Assembly: GCF_001426885.1 (NCBI RefSeq)
Contig: NZ_LMFP01000027.1
Span: 147,538 to 211,537, forward strand
Length of the DNA: 64,000 nt
From: Pelomonas sp. Root1444
GTDB lineage: Bacteria; Pseudomonadota; Gammaproteobacteria; Burkholderiales; Burkholderiaceae_C
Reading direction: 5' to 3'
A model generated the notes under the pieces. That model was not told the DNA's origin. It saw only the letters and a list, made by a program, of their open reading frames with translations, and did not search any database. Position numbers and translations under genes: made by a program. This document shows positions 46,537-54,991 of the stretch, piece by piece (position 1 is the stretch's first letter; the number at the start of each line of letters is the position of its first letter).

Positions 46537-46578
46537 CCGGTAAGACCAAAACTTTATCGTGCGAAACTGGTATTACCA
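46537..46578 (+). promoter_or_regulatory. Tandem operator-like motif before the PEP-CTERM gene
   Basis: CGGTAAGACCA (46538-46548) and the perfect palindrome TGGTATTACCA (46568-46578) lie 30 bp apart, the same arrangement as before the GH35 gene. The 14-base string CCGGTAAGACCAAA is identical in both places. The surrounding DNA is AT-rich compared with its flanks, consistent with a promoter. The site is about 80-120 bp before the ATG. Confidence 0.65.
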
Positions 46579-46659
46579 ATAACAACAAGGGCGTGCGGAG
46601 CTTGCGGTTCTCCTCGACGCGCCGAGCAGGGCCTGATAACCATTCAACCATAGACAAAC

Positions 46660-47412
46660 ATGATGACGACATTCAAATTCGCACTTGGCGCGGCCCTGAT
46701 CGCCGCTTCGCAACTGGCCGCGGCCGATGTGGCGGAGGTCAAGGTATCGGACGTGACACTGTCCGTCGCCGGTGGGTGGTACTACATGCCCGTCGAGGTG
46801 GAATGGAGAAGCCTTACCGCCGGCACCAGCGTCGGCCTGCAGAACCCCAGCTTCCTCGACAGCATGACGGCTTGGCACGGCCGGGTGGCTGGCTCTTCCG
46901 TGACCGATGGTGCTTCGTCTGCAATGGCTTCGTTGACCGCCAGAACCGCCGGCGAGCATCTCGAAGGCGTCACCGCACAGGCCAAGGTTGACGTGAGCGG
47001 TGGCCAGGCGGGCTGGTCGTTCGCCAACGTCCTCGACAACCAGATCCTGGTGGCGGTCGGCGCGACCATCACCTTCAGCGTGAAGGTGGACAGCCTGCTG
47101 GCCAGCGGCGGGATGTCGCAAGGCAACGCCTACATCGAGCTGTGCAGCACCGACTTCACGACGGACACCTGCCTGCCCGGGAACTACGCCGAAGCCGTCG
47201 TCTTCGGCGACTCGCCCTACAGCGGCCCCTCCATCCTGACGGCCAGCTGGACCAACCCCAGCGCCACAGAAAACACCTGGGCCAAGGTGCGCATCGGCCT
47301 GAGCGCCTCTGCGGATTCGGTGAGCGCGGTTCCCGAGCCCGCGACCTACGCGCTGTGGCTGGGAGGGCTCGCCGCCGTCGGCGCCATCGCGCGCCGCCGC
47401 CGCCGCGACTGA
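46660..47412 (+). CDS. PEP-CTERM sorted extracellular protein, unknown function
   Basis: A 250-residue protein with a signal peptide (cleavage near LAA-A), an all-beta middle region of about 190 residues that resembles a carbohydrate-binding jelly-roll (SFLDSMTAWHGRVAG, then GNAYIELCSTDF), and a C-terminal PEP-CTERM signal (VPEPATYALWLGGLA and an RRRRR tail). Two Cys (LCSTDF, TCLPGN) may pair. The family is not recognised. Its promoter shares a long motif with the GH35 operon, so it is probably part of the same regulon. ATG 46660 or 46663 are equivalent starts. Confidence 0.8.
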   Translation: MMTTFKFALGAALIAASQLAAADVAEVKVSDVTLSVAGGWYYMPVEVEWRSLTAGTSVGLQNPSFLDSMTAWHGRVAGSSVTDGASSAMASLTARTAGEHLEGVTAQAKVDVSGGQAGWSFANVLDNQILVAVGATITFSVKVDSLLASGGMSQGNAYIELCSTDFTTDTCLPGNYAEAVVFGDSPYSGPSILTASWTNPSATENTWAKVRIGLSASADSVSAVPEPATYALWLGGLAAVGAIARRRRRD

Positions 47413-47428
47413 CCCGCTCCAACAGGTC

Positions 47429-47466
47429 AAGCCGCCAGCGCCAAAGCGCCGGCGGCTTTTGCCTTT
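47429..47466 (+). terminator. Intrinsic terminator after the PEP-CTERM gene
   Basis: AAGCCGCC-A-GCGC pairs with GCGC-C-GGCGGCTT around a CAAA loop (13 positions with one mismatch), followed by TTGCCTTTT. It separates the PEP-CTERM gene from the GH2 operon, which therefore needs its own promoter in 47467-47557. Confidence 0.85.
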
Positions 47467-47557
47467 TGTGCCGCCGCTTGCGAGTCCGCCAGCCCACGAA
47501 TCGCCCACCCGCCCGTTTGCGGTTCAATCCGCAGCTCACCTCGACAGGAAGTCCCGC

Positions 47558-50398
47558 ATGCTCCGCGCTTCGTCCCTCTTCAACTGGCTGGTCGCCGCAT
47601 GCCTGGCGGTGCTGATGCTCGGCACGCAAGCCGCCCAGGCCGCCGGCCATGAACGCCTGTCGCTGGACGCCGGCTGGCTCTTCCACCGCGGCGACGTGCC
47701 CATGCCTCCGATCAAGGGCCATGGCATGAGCTATCACAACGGCAAGGCCAACAACGGTTGGGGCGCTGCCGCCGCGGACTTCGACGACTCCGCCTGGCGC
47801 CGCCTGGACCTGCCGCACGACTGGGCCGTCGAGAGCCCGTTCGACCGCAACGAGAACGTCTCGCAGGGCTACCGCGCCCGCGGCATCGCCTGGTACCGCC
47901 GCTACGTGCAGCTGCCCGAGGCCGACCGGGGCCGCCACATCGAGCTGCAGTTCGACGCCATCGCCACTCACAGCACCGTCTGGGTCAACGGCATCGTCGT
48001 CGACCGCAACTGGTCGGGCTACAACGGCCGCAGCATCGACATCACGCCCTACGTGCGCTACGGCGCCGACGTCAACACCATCGCCGTGCGCGTCGACGCC
48101 GACGCCCAGGAGGGTTGGTGGTACGAGGGTGCCGGCATCTACCGCCACAGCTGGCTGGTCAAGCGCGACGCGCTGCACATCGCCACCGACGGCCTGCATG
48201 CCAACCCGGTCAAGCAGGGCGGGCGCTGGACCATCCCGGTGGAAGTGACGCTGCAGAGCAGCGCCAAGGGCACGCGCGAAGGCGTCGTCGACGTGGTCGT
48301 GACCGACCCGGCCGGCCGCGAGGTGGCCAAGGGCAGCGCGCGCGCGCGCGTCGGCGCGCTGGACTCGGCCGTCGCCCGCATGAAGCTGGACGTGCGCGAT
48401 CCCAAGCTGTGGTCGCTGGCCCGGCCCAACGTCTACCGCGTGCGCGCCGTGCTGCGCGAGGGCGGCAAAGAGCTCGACCGCACCGAGGTGCAGACGGGCT
48501 TTCGCACCATCCGCTTCGACGCCGACCGCGGCTTCTTCCTCAACGACGAGTCCGTCAAGCTGCAGGGCGTCTGCATCCACCAGGACCATGCCGGCGTCGG
48601 CGTCGCCGTGCCCGAGTCCATCTGGGAGTTCCGCCTGCGCCGCCTCAAGGAGATGGGCACCAACGCGATCCGCTTCGCGCACAACGCGCCGGCCGCCGAG
48701 GTGCTGGACATGGCCGACCGCATGGGCATCCTGGTGATGGACGAGAACCGCAACTTCAACCCCTCGCCCGACTACATGAAGCAGCTGACCTGGCTGGTGC
48801 GGCGCGACCGCAACCACCCCAGCATCATCCTGTGGTCCATCTTCAACGAGGAGCCGCTGCAGAGCACCGAGGCCGGCTACGAGATGTCGCGCCGCATGGT
48901 GGCCGAGATCAGGAAGCTGGACACGACGCGGCCGGTGACGGGCGCCATGCACGGCGGGCTCACCACCGACCTCAATGCCGCGGACGCCATCGACGTCGTC
49001 GGCCTGAACTACCAGATCTGGATCTACGACGACTATCACAAGAAGCACCCCAAGCGCCCGCTGACGAGCACCGAGGACACCTCGGCCTTCATGACCCGCG
49101 GCGAGTACATCAGCGACAAGGCCAAGCAGGTGTTCGGCAGCTACGACGACGAGCCCTCCTCCTGGGGCAACACGCACCGCCAGGCGTGGAAGGCCATCGG
49201 CCAGCGCCCCTTCATCGCCGGCAGCTTCATCTGGACCGGCATCGACTACCGCGGCGAGCCCACGCCCTACCAATGGCCCAGCGCCGGCTCCTTCTTCGGC
49301 GCGATGGACCTGGCCGGCTTCGCCAAGGGCGCGTTCTGGATCCACCAGGCGCAATGGGTCAAGGTAGAGGACCGGCCGGTCGTCAAGCTGCAGCCGCACT
49401 GGAACTGGGCCGGCCAGGAGGGCAAGAGCATCCGCGTGATGGTGACGAGCAACGCCGAGCGCGTGCGCGTGGTGCTCAACGGCAAGGACGTCGGCGAGCA
49501 GGCCGTCGACCCCTACGAGATGAACTTCTTCCAGGTGCCCTACGCGCCCGGCCGCATCGAGGCCGTGGCGTTGAAAGGCGGCAGGGAAGTGGCGCGCGAC
49601 GTCGTCGAAACCACCGGCGCCCCGGTACGCCTGGTGCTGACGCCCGACCGCAAGGCGCTGGCCGGTGACGGCCTGGACGCCGTGCCCATCACCGTCAGCG
49701 CCGTCGACGCGCAAGGCCGGTCGGTGCCGCTCGCGCAGAACAAGGTCGGCTTCGCGCTGGAGGGCCAGGGCGCCATCATCGGCGTCGGCAACGGCGACCC
49801 CAACTCCCACGAGCCGGACAAGGCCAGCGAGCGCAGCCTGTTCAATGGCCTGGCGCAGGTCATCGTGCAGAGCCGTCGCGAGGGCCGCGGCACGCTCAAG
49901 CTGCGCGCCAGCGCCGACGGCCTGCAGGCCGCCGAGGTCGAGCTGGCCCTGAACGCCGTCGCCGCCCCGCCCCAGGTGCCGACGGCCGAGCCGACGACGC
50001 CGCTGCTCAGCTGGCGCGTCTCGCCGGCCACGGCCGCGCGCCCCGACCCCAACGTCGTGCTGGCCGAGACCGACATGAACTCCTGGGGCTGGGACGAGCC
50101 GCCCATGCGCCGCGGCCCCGAGGCCGGTGCCTTCCGCCTCTACCGCAGCAGCGTCAACGTGCGCGACGACCGCAACGACGGCCGCGCCCAGCTGACCTTC
50201 GGCACCCTCGCCGGCAAGGCCGAGGTCTGGGTCGACGGCGCCAAGCTCGGCGAGAAGACCAGCGCCGAGCCGGCACCCTTTGCCGTGACCCTGCCCAAGG
50301 GCGGACCGCGGCGCGAAGTCACCATCCTCGTCGAGGCTGCGGCTGGGCAGCCCTCGGGCCTGTGGGGCCGGGTCGTGCTGGAACGTGGAGCCCGATGA
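47558..50398 (+). CDS. GH2 beta-galactosidase-type glycoside hydrolase
   Basis: A 946-residue exported protein (signal peptide cleaved near AQA-A). Domains in order: sugar-binding jelly roll (about 35-190), immunoglobulin-like domain (200-310), TIM barrel (about 315-610), a DUF4982-type beta-domain (about 630-700), a Big-like domain and a C-terminal beta-sandwich (about 810-946). The acid/base is in SIFNEEP and the nucleophile is probably the Glu of TSTEDTS. Its relatives include beta-galactosidases. Start 47558 has an AGGAAG ribosome site. Its stop overlaps the next start. Confidence 0.92.
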   Translation: MLRASSLFNWLVAACLAVLMLGTQAAQAAGHERLSLDAGWLFHRGDVPMPPIKGHGMSYHNGKANNGWGAAAADFDDSAWRRLDLPHDWAVESPFDRNENVSQGYRARGIAWYRRYVQLPEADRGRHIELQFDAIATHSTVWVNGIVVDRNWSGYNGRSIDITPYVRYGADVNTIAVRVDADAQEGWWYEGAGIYRHSWLVKRDALHIATDGLHANPVKQGGRWTIPVEVTLQSSAKGTREGVVDVVVTDPAGREVAKGSARARVGALDSAVARMKLDVRDPKLWSLARPNVYRVRAVLREGGKELDRTEVQTGFRTIRFDADRGFFLNDESVKLQGVCIHQDHAGVGVAVPESIWEFRLRRLKEMGTNAIRFAHNAPAAEVLDMADRMGILVMDENRNFNPSPDYMKQLTWLVRRDRNHPSIILWSIFNEEPLQSTEAGYEMSRRMVAEIRKLDTTRPVTGAMHGGLTTDLNAADAIDVVGLNYQIWIYDDYHKKHPKRPLTSTEDTSAFMTRGEYISDKAKQVFGSYDDEPSSWGNTHRQAWKAIGQRPFIAGSFIWTGIDYRGEPTPYQWPSAGSFFGAMDLAGFAKGAFWIHQAQWVKVEDRPVVKLQPHWNWAGQEGKSIRVMVTSNAERVRVVLNGKDVGEQAVDPYEMNFFQVPYAPGRIEAVALKGGREVARDVVETTGAPVRLVLTPDRKALAGDGLDAVPITVSAVDAQGRSVPLAQNKVGFALEGQGAIIGVGNGDPNSHEPDKASERSLFNGLAQVIVQSRREGRGTLKLRASADGLQAAEVELALNAVAAPPQVPTAEPTTPLLSWRVSPATAARPDPNVVLAETDMNSWGWDEPPMRRGPEAGAFRLYRSSVNVRDDRNDGRAQLTFGTLAGKAEVWVDGAKLGEKTSAEPAPFAVTLPKGGPRREVTILVEAAAGQPSGLWGRVVLERGAR

Positions 50399-53088
50399 TG
50401 CTTCGTCCCCTGCTCGCCCTGCTGGGCCTTCTCGTCGCGCTGCAGGCCCAGGCCGCGCGCACCACCACGCCGCTGGATGCCGCCTGGCGCTTCCAGCGCG
50501 CCGACGTGGCAGGTGCCGAGGCCCCCGGCTTCGACGACGCCGCCTGGACGGCCATCACCCTGCCCCACACCTACAACGGCGTCGACGGCGAGACCGGCGG
50601 CACGCCCTACCGCGGCCCGGCCTGGTACCGGCGCACGCTGGACATCCCGGCCGGCGCCGGCACCCGCCGTTTCCTCGAGTTCGACGGCGCCACGCTGGCG
50701 GCCGACGTCTGGGTCAACGGCCGCCATGCCGGCCGGCATGAAGGCGGCTTCGCACGCTTCCGCTTCGACATCACGCCGCTGCTGCAGCCCGGCCGCAACC
50801 TGCTGGCGGTGCGGGTGGACAACACCCGGCTGCCGCATGTCGCGCCGCTGGGCGGCGACTTCACCGTCTTCGGCGGCCTCGTCCGGCCGGTAGGCCTGGT
50901 CGAGACCCCGGACACCCACATCGAGCTGATGGACCATGGCGGCCCCGGCGTGCGCGTGGACATCGAGACGCTCGACACCACCCGCGCACGGCTGAAGGTG
51001 CAGGTGCAGCTGCGCAACGACGGCAGCCGGCCCGCCGGGCGCGAGCTGCGCCTGACGCTGCGCGATGCGCAGGGCCGCAGCGTCGCGCAGCAGACCCGGC
51101 GCCTGAGCCTGCCGGCGGGCGGCACCGACGCGGTCACCGCCATCGTGAACGTGCCCCAGCCGCACCTGTGGCAGGGCGTGAAAGATCCCTACCTCTACCG
51201 CCTCAGCGCCGAGCTGCTGGACGGCCGTGACGTGGCCGACACCGTGCAACTGCCCGTCGGCCTGCGCCAGTTCGGCGTGGACCCGCAACGCGGTTTCCTG
51301 CTCAATGGCAAGCCCTACCCGCTGCATGGCGTCAACTACTTCCACGCCGGCCGCCCCGGCCGCGGCGTGGCCATCGGCAAGCCCGAGATCGACGAGGACT
51401 TGCGCATCCTGATGGACATGGGCCTCACCGGCCTGCGCCTGGTGCACTACCAGCACCCCGCCTACACCTACGAGCGCGCCGACGAGCTGGGCCTGGTGCT
51501 GTGGACCGAGATCCCGCTGAACTCGGCGATGGAGGAAACGCCTGCCTTCCGCGACAACCTCTACAGCCAGCTGCGCGAGCTGGTGCGGCAGAACCACCAC
51601 CACGCGTCGGTCGCCGTCTGGGGCATCGGCAACGAGGTCTATCGCAGCGACGAACCCATCCGCGCGCTGCTGGCCGACCTGCATGCGCTGGCCAAGCGGG
51701 AAGACGCCTCGCGCCTGACCAGCTACGCGCACTGCTGCGCGCCGGACGACCACCCGATGGCGTTGCAGACCGACCTGGCCTCGTACAACCGCTACTGGGG
51801 CTGGTACGACGGCCAGTTCAAGGACATCGGCCCCTGGGCCGACAAGCTGCATGCCAAGCTGCCGGCCAAGCCGATCGGCTTGGGCGAGTACGGCGCGGGC
51901 GCCAGCGCCATCCAGCAGGAAGACCCGCCGCGCCGCCCCGAGCCCGGCGGCCGCTGGCACCCCGAGCAGTACCAGGCGCTGTTCCACGAGACCTATGCGG
52001 CAGAGATCGCCAAGCGGCCCTTCATGTGGGGCACGTTCATCTGGCTGGGCTTCGACCACGCCGCCGCCAACCGCCACGAGGGCGACACCACCGGCCGCAA
52101 CGACAAGGGCCTGGTGACCTACGACCGCAGCAAGCTCAAGGACGCCTACCACCTGATGCGCGCCTGGTGGCAAAGCAAGCCGGTGCTGCACATCGCCAAC
52201 AAGCGCCTGAGCACGCGGCCCGCCGGCACGCTGGCGATCAAGGCCTACAGCAATGCCGCCAAGGCCACCCTCGAAGTCAATGGCAAGGTCATCGGCACGG
52301 TGGACGTGGTCGACCGCGTCGCCGTCTGGCCGGCAGTGACGCTGGCCGCCGGCCCCGCCACGCTGCAGGTGCGTGACGACCGCGGCAGCATCGACCGCGT
52401 CGACTGGCAGGTCGAGGGCTGCGCCGCCGACGCGCTGGGCACGCAGCGCGTGCTGCAGCTGCCGCGCGAAGGCGCCGCCTACGGCTCACCGCACGCGCGG
52501 CTGCCGCTCGCCGCCAACGAAGTGGTGCTGACCTTCGACGACGGCCCGAAACCCGGCGTCACCGAGCGCGTGCTGCAGGCGCTGAAGGCCGAATGCGCCA
52601 AGGCCACCTTCTTCATGAACGGCGAGCCCATGCTGCAGAACCCGGCGCTGGCCCAGCGCGTGCGCGCCGAAGGCCACACCGTCGCGATGCACGGCCACAA
52701 GCACCTCGCCTTCGGCCAGTTGCCCGCCAAGGACCAGCTGGCCGATCTCGAAGCCATGCAAAAGGCCTACCGCCACGTGATCGGCGGCGACGCCGCGGCC
52801 TGGCGCTTCCCTTTTCTGGCGGAGACGCCGGACCTGCGCGACGCGCTGCGCAAGCAGAACGTCACCGTGATGTCGGTCGACACCGGCGTGGAGGACTGGG
52901 TGCAGGGCCAAAGCCCCGAGGTGCTGGCCGAACGCCTGGTGAAGGGCCTGCGCGAGAAGGGCGGCGGCGTCGTGCTGCTGCACGACGTGCATGACCAAAC
53001 CGCCGCGGCGCTGCCGCTGATGCTGCGCCGCCTGAAGCAAGACGGCTGGCGCCTTGTCCACCTGCAATGGGCCGAACCCACCCGCTGA
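50395..53088 (+). CDS. GH2 glycoside hydrolase fused to a CE4 (NodB) polysaccharide deacetylase
   Basis: An 897-residue exported protein (signal peptide MMLRPLLALLGLLVALQAQA). Residues about 25-690 form a GH2 enzyme, with acid/base in GIGNEVY and nucleophile in LGEYGAG. Residues about 710-897 form a NodB deacetylase with LTFDDGP (motif 1), HGHKH (motif 2, H-x3-H), WRFPF (motif 3), SVDTGVEDW (motif 4) and VVLLHDVHD (motif 5). CE4 enzymes are metal-dependent N- or O-deacetylases of chitin, peptidoglycan or acetylxylan. The two parts join in one continuous frame. ATG 50395 overlaps the preceding stop. Confidence 0.9.
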   Translation: MMLRPLLALLGLLVALQAQAARTTTPLDAAWRFQRADVAGAEAPGFDDAAWTAITLPHTYNGVDGETGGTPYRGPAWYRRTLDIPAGAGTRRFLEFDGATLAADVWVNGRHAGRHEGGFARFRFDITPLLQPGRNLLAVRVDNTRLPHVAPLGGDFTVFGGLVRPVGLVETPDTHIELMDHGGPGVRVDIETLDTTRARLKVQVQLRNDGSRPAGRELRLTLRDAQGRSVAQQTRRLSLPAGGTDAVTAIVNVPQPHLWQGVKDPYLYRLSAELLDGRDVADTVQLPVGLRQFGVDPQRGFLLNGKPYPLHGVNYFHAGRPGRGVAIGKPEIDEDLRILMDMGLTGLRLVHYQHPAYTYERADELGLVLWTEIPLNSAMEETPAFRDNLYSQLRELVRQNHHHASVAVWGIGNEVYRSDEPIRALLADLHALAKREDASRLTSYAHCCAPDDHPMALQTDLASYNRYWGWYDGQFKDIGPWADKLHAKLPAKPIGLGEYGAGASAIQQEDPPRRPEPGGRWHPEQYQALFHETYAAEIAKRPFMWGTFIWLGFDHAAANRHEGDTTGRNDKGLVTYDRSKLKDAYHLMRAWWQSKPVLHIANKRLSTRPAGTLAIKAYSNAAKATLEVNGKVIGTVDVVDRVAVWPAVTLAAGPATLQVRDDRGSIDRVDWQVEGCAADALGTQRVLQLPREGAAYGSPHARLPLAANEVVLTFDDGPKPGVTERVLQALKAECAKATFFMNGEPMLQNPALAQRVRAEGHTVAMHGHKHLAFGQLPAKDQLADLEAMQKAYRHVIGGDAAAWRFPFLAETPDLRDALRKQNVTVMSVDTGVEDWVQGQSPEVLAERLVKGLREKGGGVVLLHDVHDQTAAALPLMLRRLKQDGWRLVHLQWAEPTR

Positions 53089-53099
53089 TCCCTCTTCCC

Positions 53100-54890
53100 A
53101 TGTCCATTCACCCGTTGAACCGCTCCCTCGCCCGCAACGCCGCGCGTTTCGCACTGCTGCCCCTGGTGTTGGCGCTGCAGGCCTGCAGCCAGGCGCCGCT
53201 GGCCACCCAGGCCGCGCAGCCCGCCGCGGCCGTCGCGCCCGCCACCGCCGCCATCCAGCTCAACCAGGTCGGCTACCTGCCAGCCGGCAGCAAATGGGCC
53301 GCGCTGCCCGACGTGGCGGCGGACAGCTTCGCCGTGCTGGACGCCGCCACCGGCCGCGAGGTCTGGCGCGGCCCGCTCGGCCCGGCGCGGCGCTGGGAAC
53401 CGGCGCAGGAGGCGGTGCGGCTGGCCGACTTCTCGGCCTGGCGCCAGCCCGGGCGCTACCGGCTGCAGGTCCAGGGCCTGCAGCCCTCCGCACCGTTCGA
53501 CATCGCCCCGAACGCCTATGTGGCGCTGAACGCCGCGGCGTTGAAGTTCTTCTACCTCAACCGCGCCGGCATGGCGCTGGACACGGCGCACGCCGGCACC
53601 TGGGCGCGGCCCGCCGGCCACCCGGACGACCGCGTGCTGGTGCACGCCTCGGCCGCCGGCCCCGGCCGGCCCGAAGGCACGGTGATCTCCGCGCCCAAGG
53701 GCTGGTACGACGCCGGCGACTACAACAAGTACATCGTCAACTCCGGCATCACCGTCTACACGCTGCTGGCCGCCTACGAGCATTTCCCCGGCTTCTTCAA
53801 GGCGCAGCAGCTCAACATCCCCGAGAGCGGCAACGGCTTGCCCGACATCCTGAACGAGGCGCTGTGGAACCTTGAGTGGATGCTGGACATGCAGGACCCC
53901 GCGGACGGCGGCGTCTATCACAAGCTGACGGACAAGGGCTTCGACGGCGTCGTCATGCCGCATGCCGCCCGGCATGACCGTTATGTGGTCATGAAGACGA
54001 CGGCCGCCACGCTGGACTTCGCCGCGGCCATGGCCCAGGCCAGCCGCGTGTTCGCGGCCTTCGAGGCGCAGCGGCCGGGCCTGTCGGCACGCATGCTGGC
54101 CGCCTCCCGCCGCGCCTGGGACTGGGCGCGCGCCCACCCGAACGCCATCTACCGCCAGCCGGCCGACATCCACACCGGCGGCTATGACGACGCCAAGCTG
54201 GACGACGAGTTCAGCTGGGCCGCCGCCGAGCTCTACATCACGACGCGCGACGACCGCTTCTGGCAGGCCATGCAGCCGCCGGCGGCGAAGCTGGAAGTGC
54301 CCGGCTGGGCGACCGTCGAGGCGCTGGCCTGGGTCAGCCTCGCGCAACACCGTGCGGCCCTCACGCCCAAGGCCGACCGCGCGCTGATCGAGAGCCGCAT
54401 CCTCGCGATGGCCAGCGACATCGCCACGCGCTGGGAGAGCTCGCCCTACCGCGTCGGCATGCAGACGCAGGACTTCATCTGGGGCAGCAATGCCGTCGCG
54501 CTGAACCAGGCGGTGATGCTGATCCAGGGCTATCGCATCGGCGGCGACCGCCGCATGCTGGACGCAGCCCAGGCGGCGCTGGACTTTGTGCTCGGCCGCC
54601 ACCCGACCGGCTACGCCATGGTCACCGGCTTCGGCACGCGCTCCCCGCTGCATCCGCACCACCGCCCCTCGGGCGCGATGCCGCAGCTGCCACCGGTGCC
54701 CGGCATGATCGTCGGCGGTCCGCACCCGGGCCGTGGCGACGACTGCAAGGCGCCCTACCCCTCGCAGGCACCGGCCAAGGCCTTCCTCGACGACTTCTGC
54801 AGCTACACCACCAACGAGATCGCGATCAACTGGAACGCGCCGCTGGTGTACGTCTCCGCGGCACTGAGTGCGCTGACACCGGCGCCTTGA
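53100..54890 (+). CDS. GH9 endoglucanase-type lipoprotein
   Basis: A 596-residue lipoprotein (lipobox LQAC near residue 31). An N-terminal CelD-type immunoglobulin-like domain (about 50-140, IQLNQVGYLPAGSKWAAL) is followed by the GH9 (alpha/alpha)6 barrel. The catalytic base region is WYDAGDYNKY, the conserved loop GFGTRSPLHPHHR, and the general acid is the Glu in YTTNEIAINWNAPLVY. GH9 enzymes cut beta-1,4-glucans; several act on xyloglucan. Anchored to the outer membrane it could perform backbone cleavage. It starts 11 bp after the GH2-CE4 gene and ends the operon. Confidence 0.93.
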   Translation: MSIHPLNRSLARNAARFALLPLVLALQACSQAPLATQAAQPAAAVAPATAAIQLNQVGYLPAGSKWAALPDVAADSFAVLDAATGREVWRGPLGPARRWEPAQEAVRLADFSAWRQPGRYRLQVQGLQPSAPFDIAPNAYVALNAAALKFFYLNRAGMALDTAHAGTWARPAGHPDDRVLVHASAAGPGRPEGTVISAPKGWYDAGDYNKYIVNSGITVYTLLAAYEHFPGFFKAQQLNIPESGNGLPDILNEALWNLEWMLDMQDPADGGVYHKLTDKGFDGVVMPHAARHDRYVVMKTTAATLDFAAAMAQASRVFAAFEAQRPGLSARMLAASRRAWDWARAHPNAIYRQPADIHTGGYDDAKLDDEFSWAAAELYITTRDDRFWQAMQPPAAKLEVPGWATVEALAWVSLAQHRAALTPKADRALIESRILAMASDIATRWESSPYRVGMQTQDFIWGSNAVALNQAVMLIQGYRIGGDRRMLDAAQAALDFVLGRHPTGYAMVTGFGTRSPLHPHHRPSGAMPQLPPVPGMIVGGPHPGRGDDCKAPYPSQAPAKAFLDDFCSYTTNEIAINWNAPLVYVSAALSALTPAP

Positions 54891-54896
54891 TCCGAC

Positions 54897-54923
54897 CGGC
54901 CCGCGCAGCGAGTGCACGGGCCG
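54897..54923. terminator. Weak stem-loop after the GH9 gene
   Basis: CGGCCCG (54897-54903) pairs with CGGGCCG (54917-54923) across a 13-base loop, 6 bp after the GH9 stop. There is no U-tract. Nothing else is visible in the 101-bp gap between these convergent genes. Confidence 0.3.
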
Positions 54924-54991
54924 TCGGCGCCTGCCGATTGAAAACGCTGCGCCGCGGATGCCGATGACGGCGCGGTTGACGCCCTGGTTCG

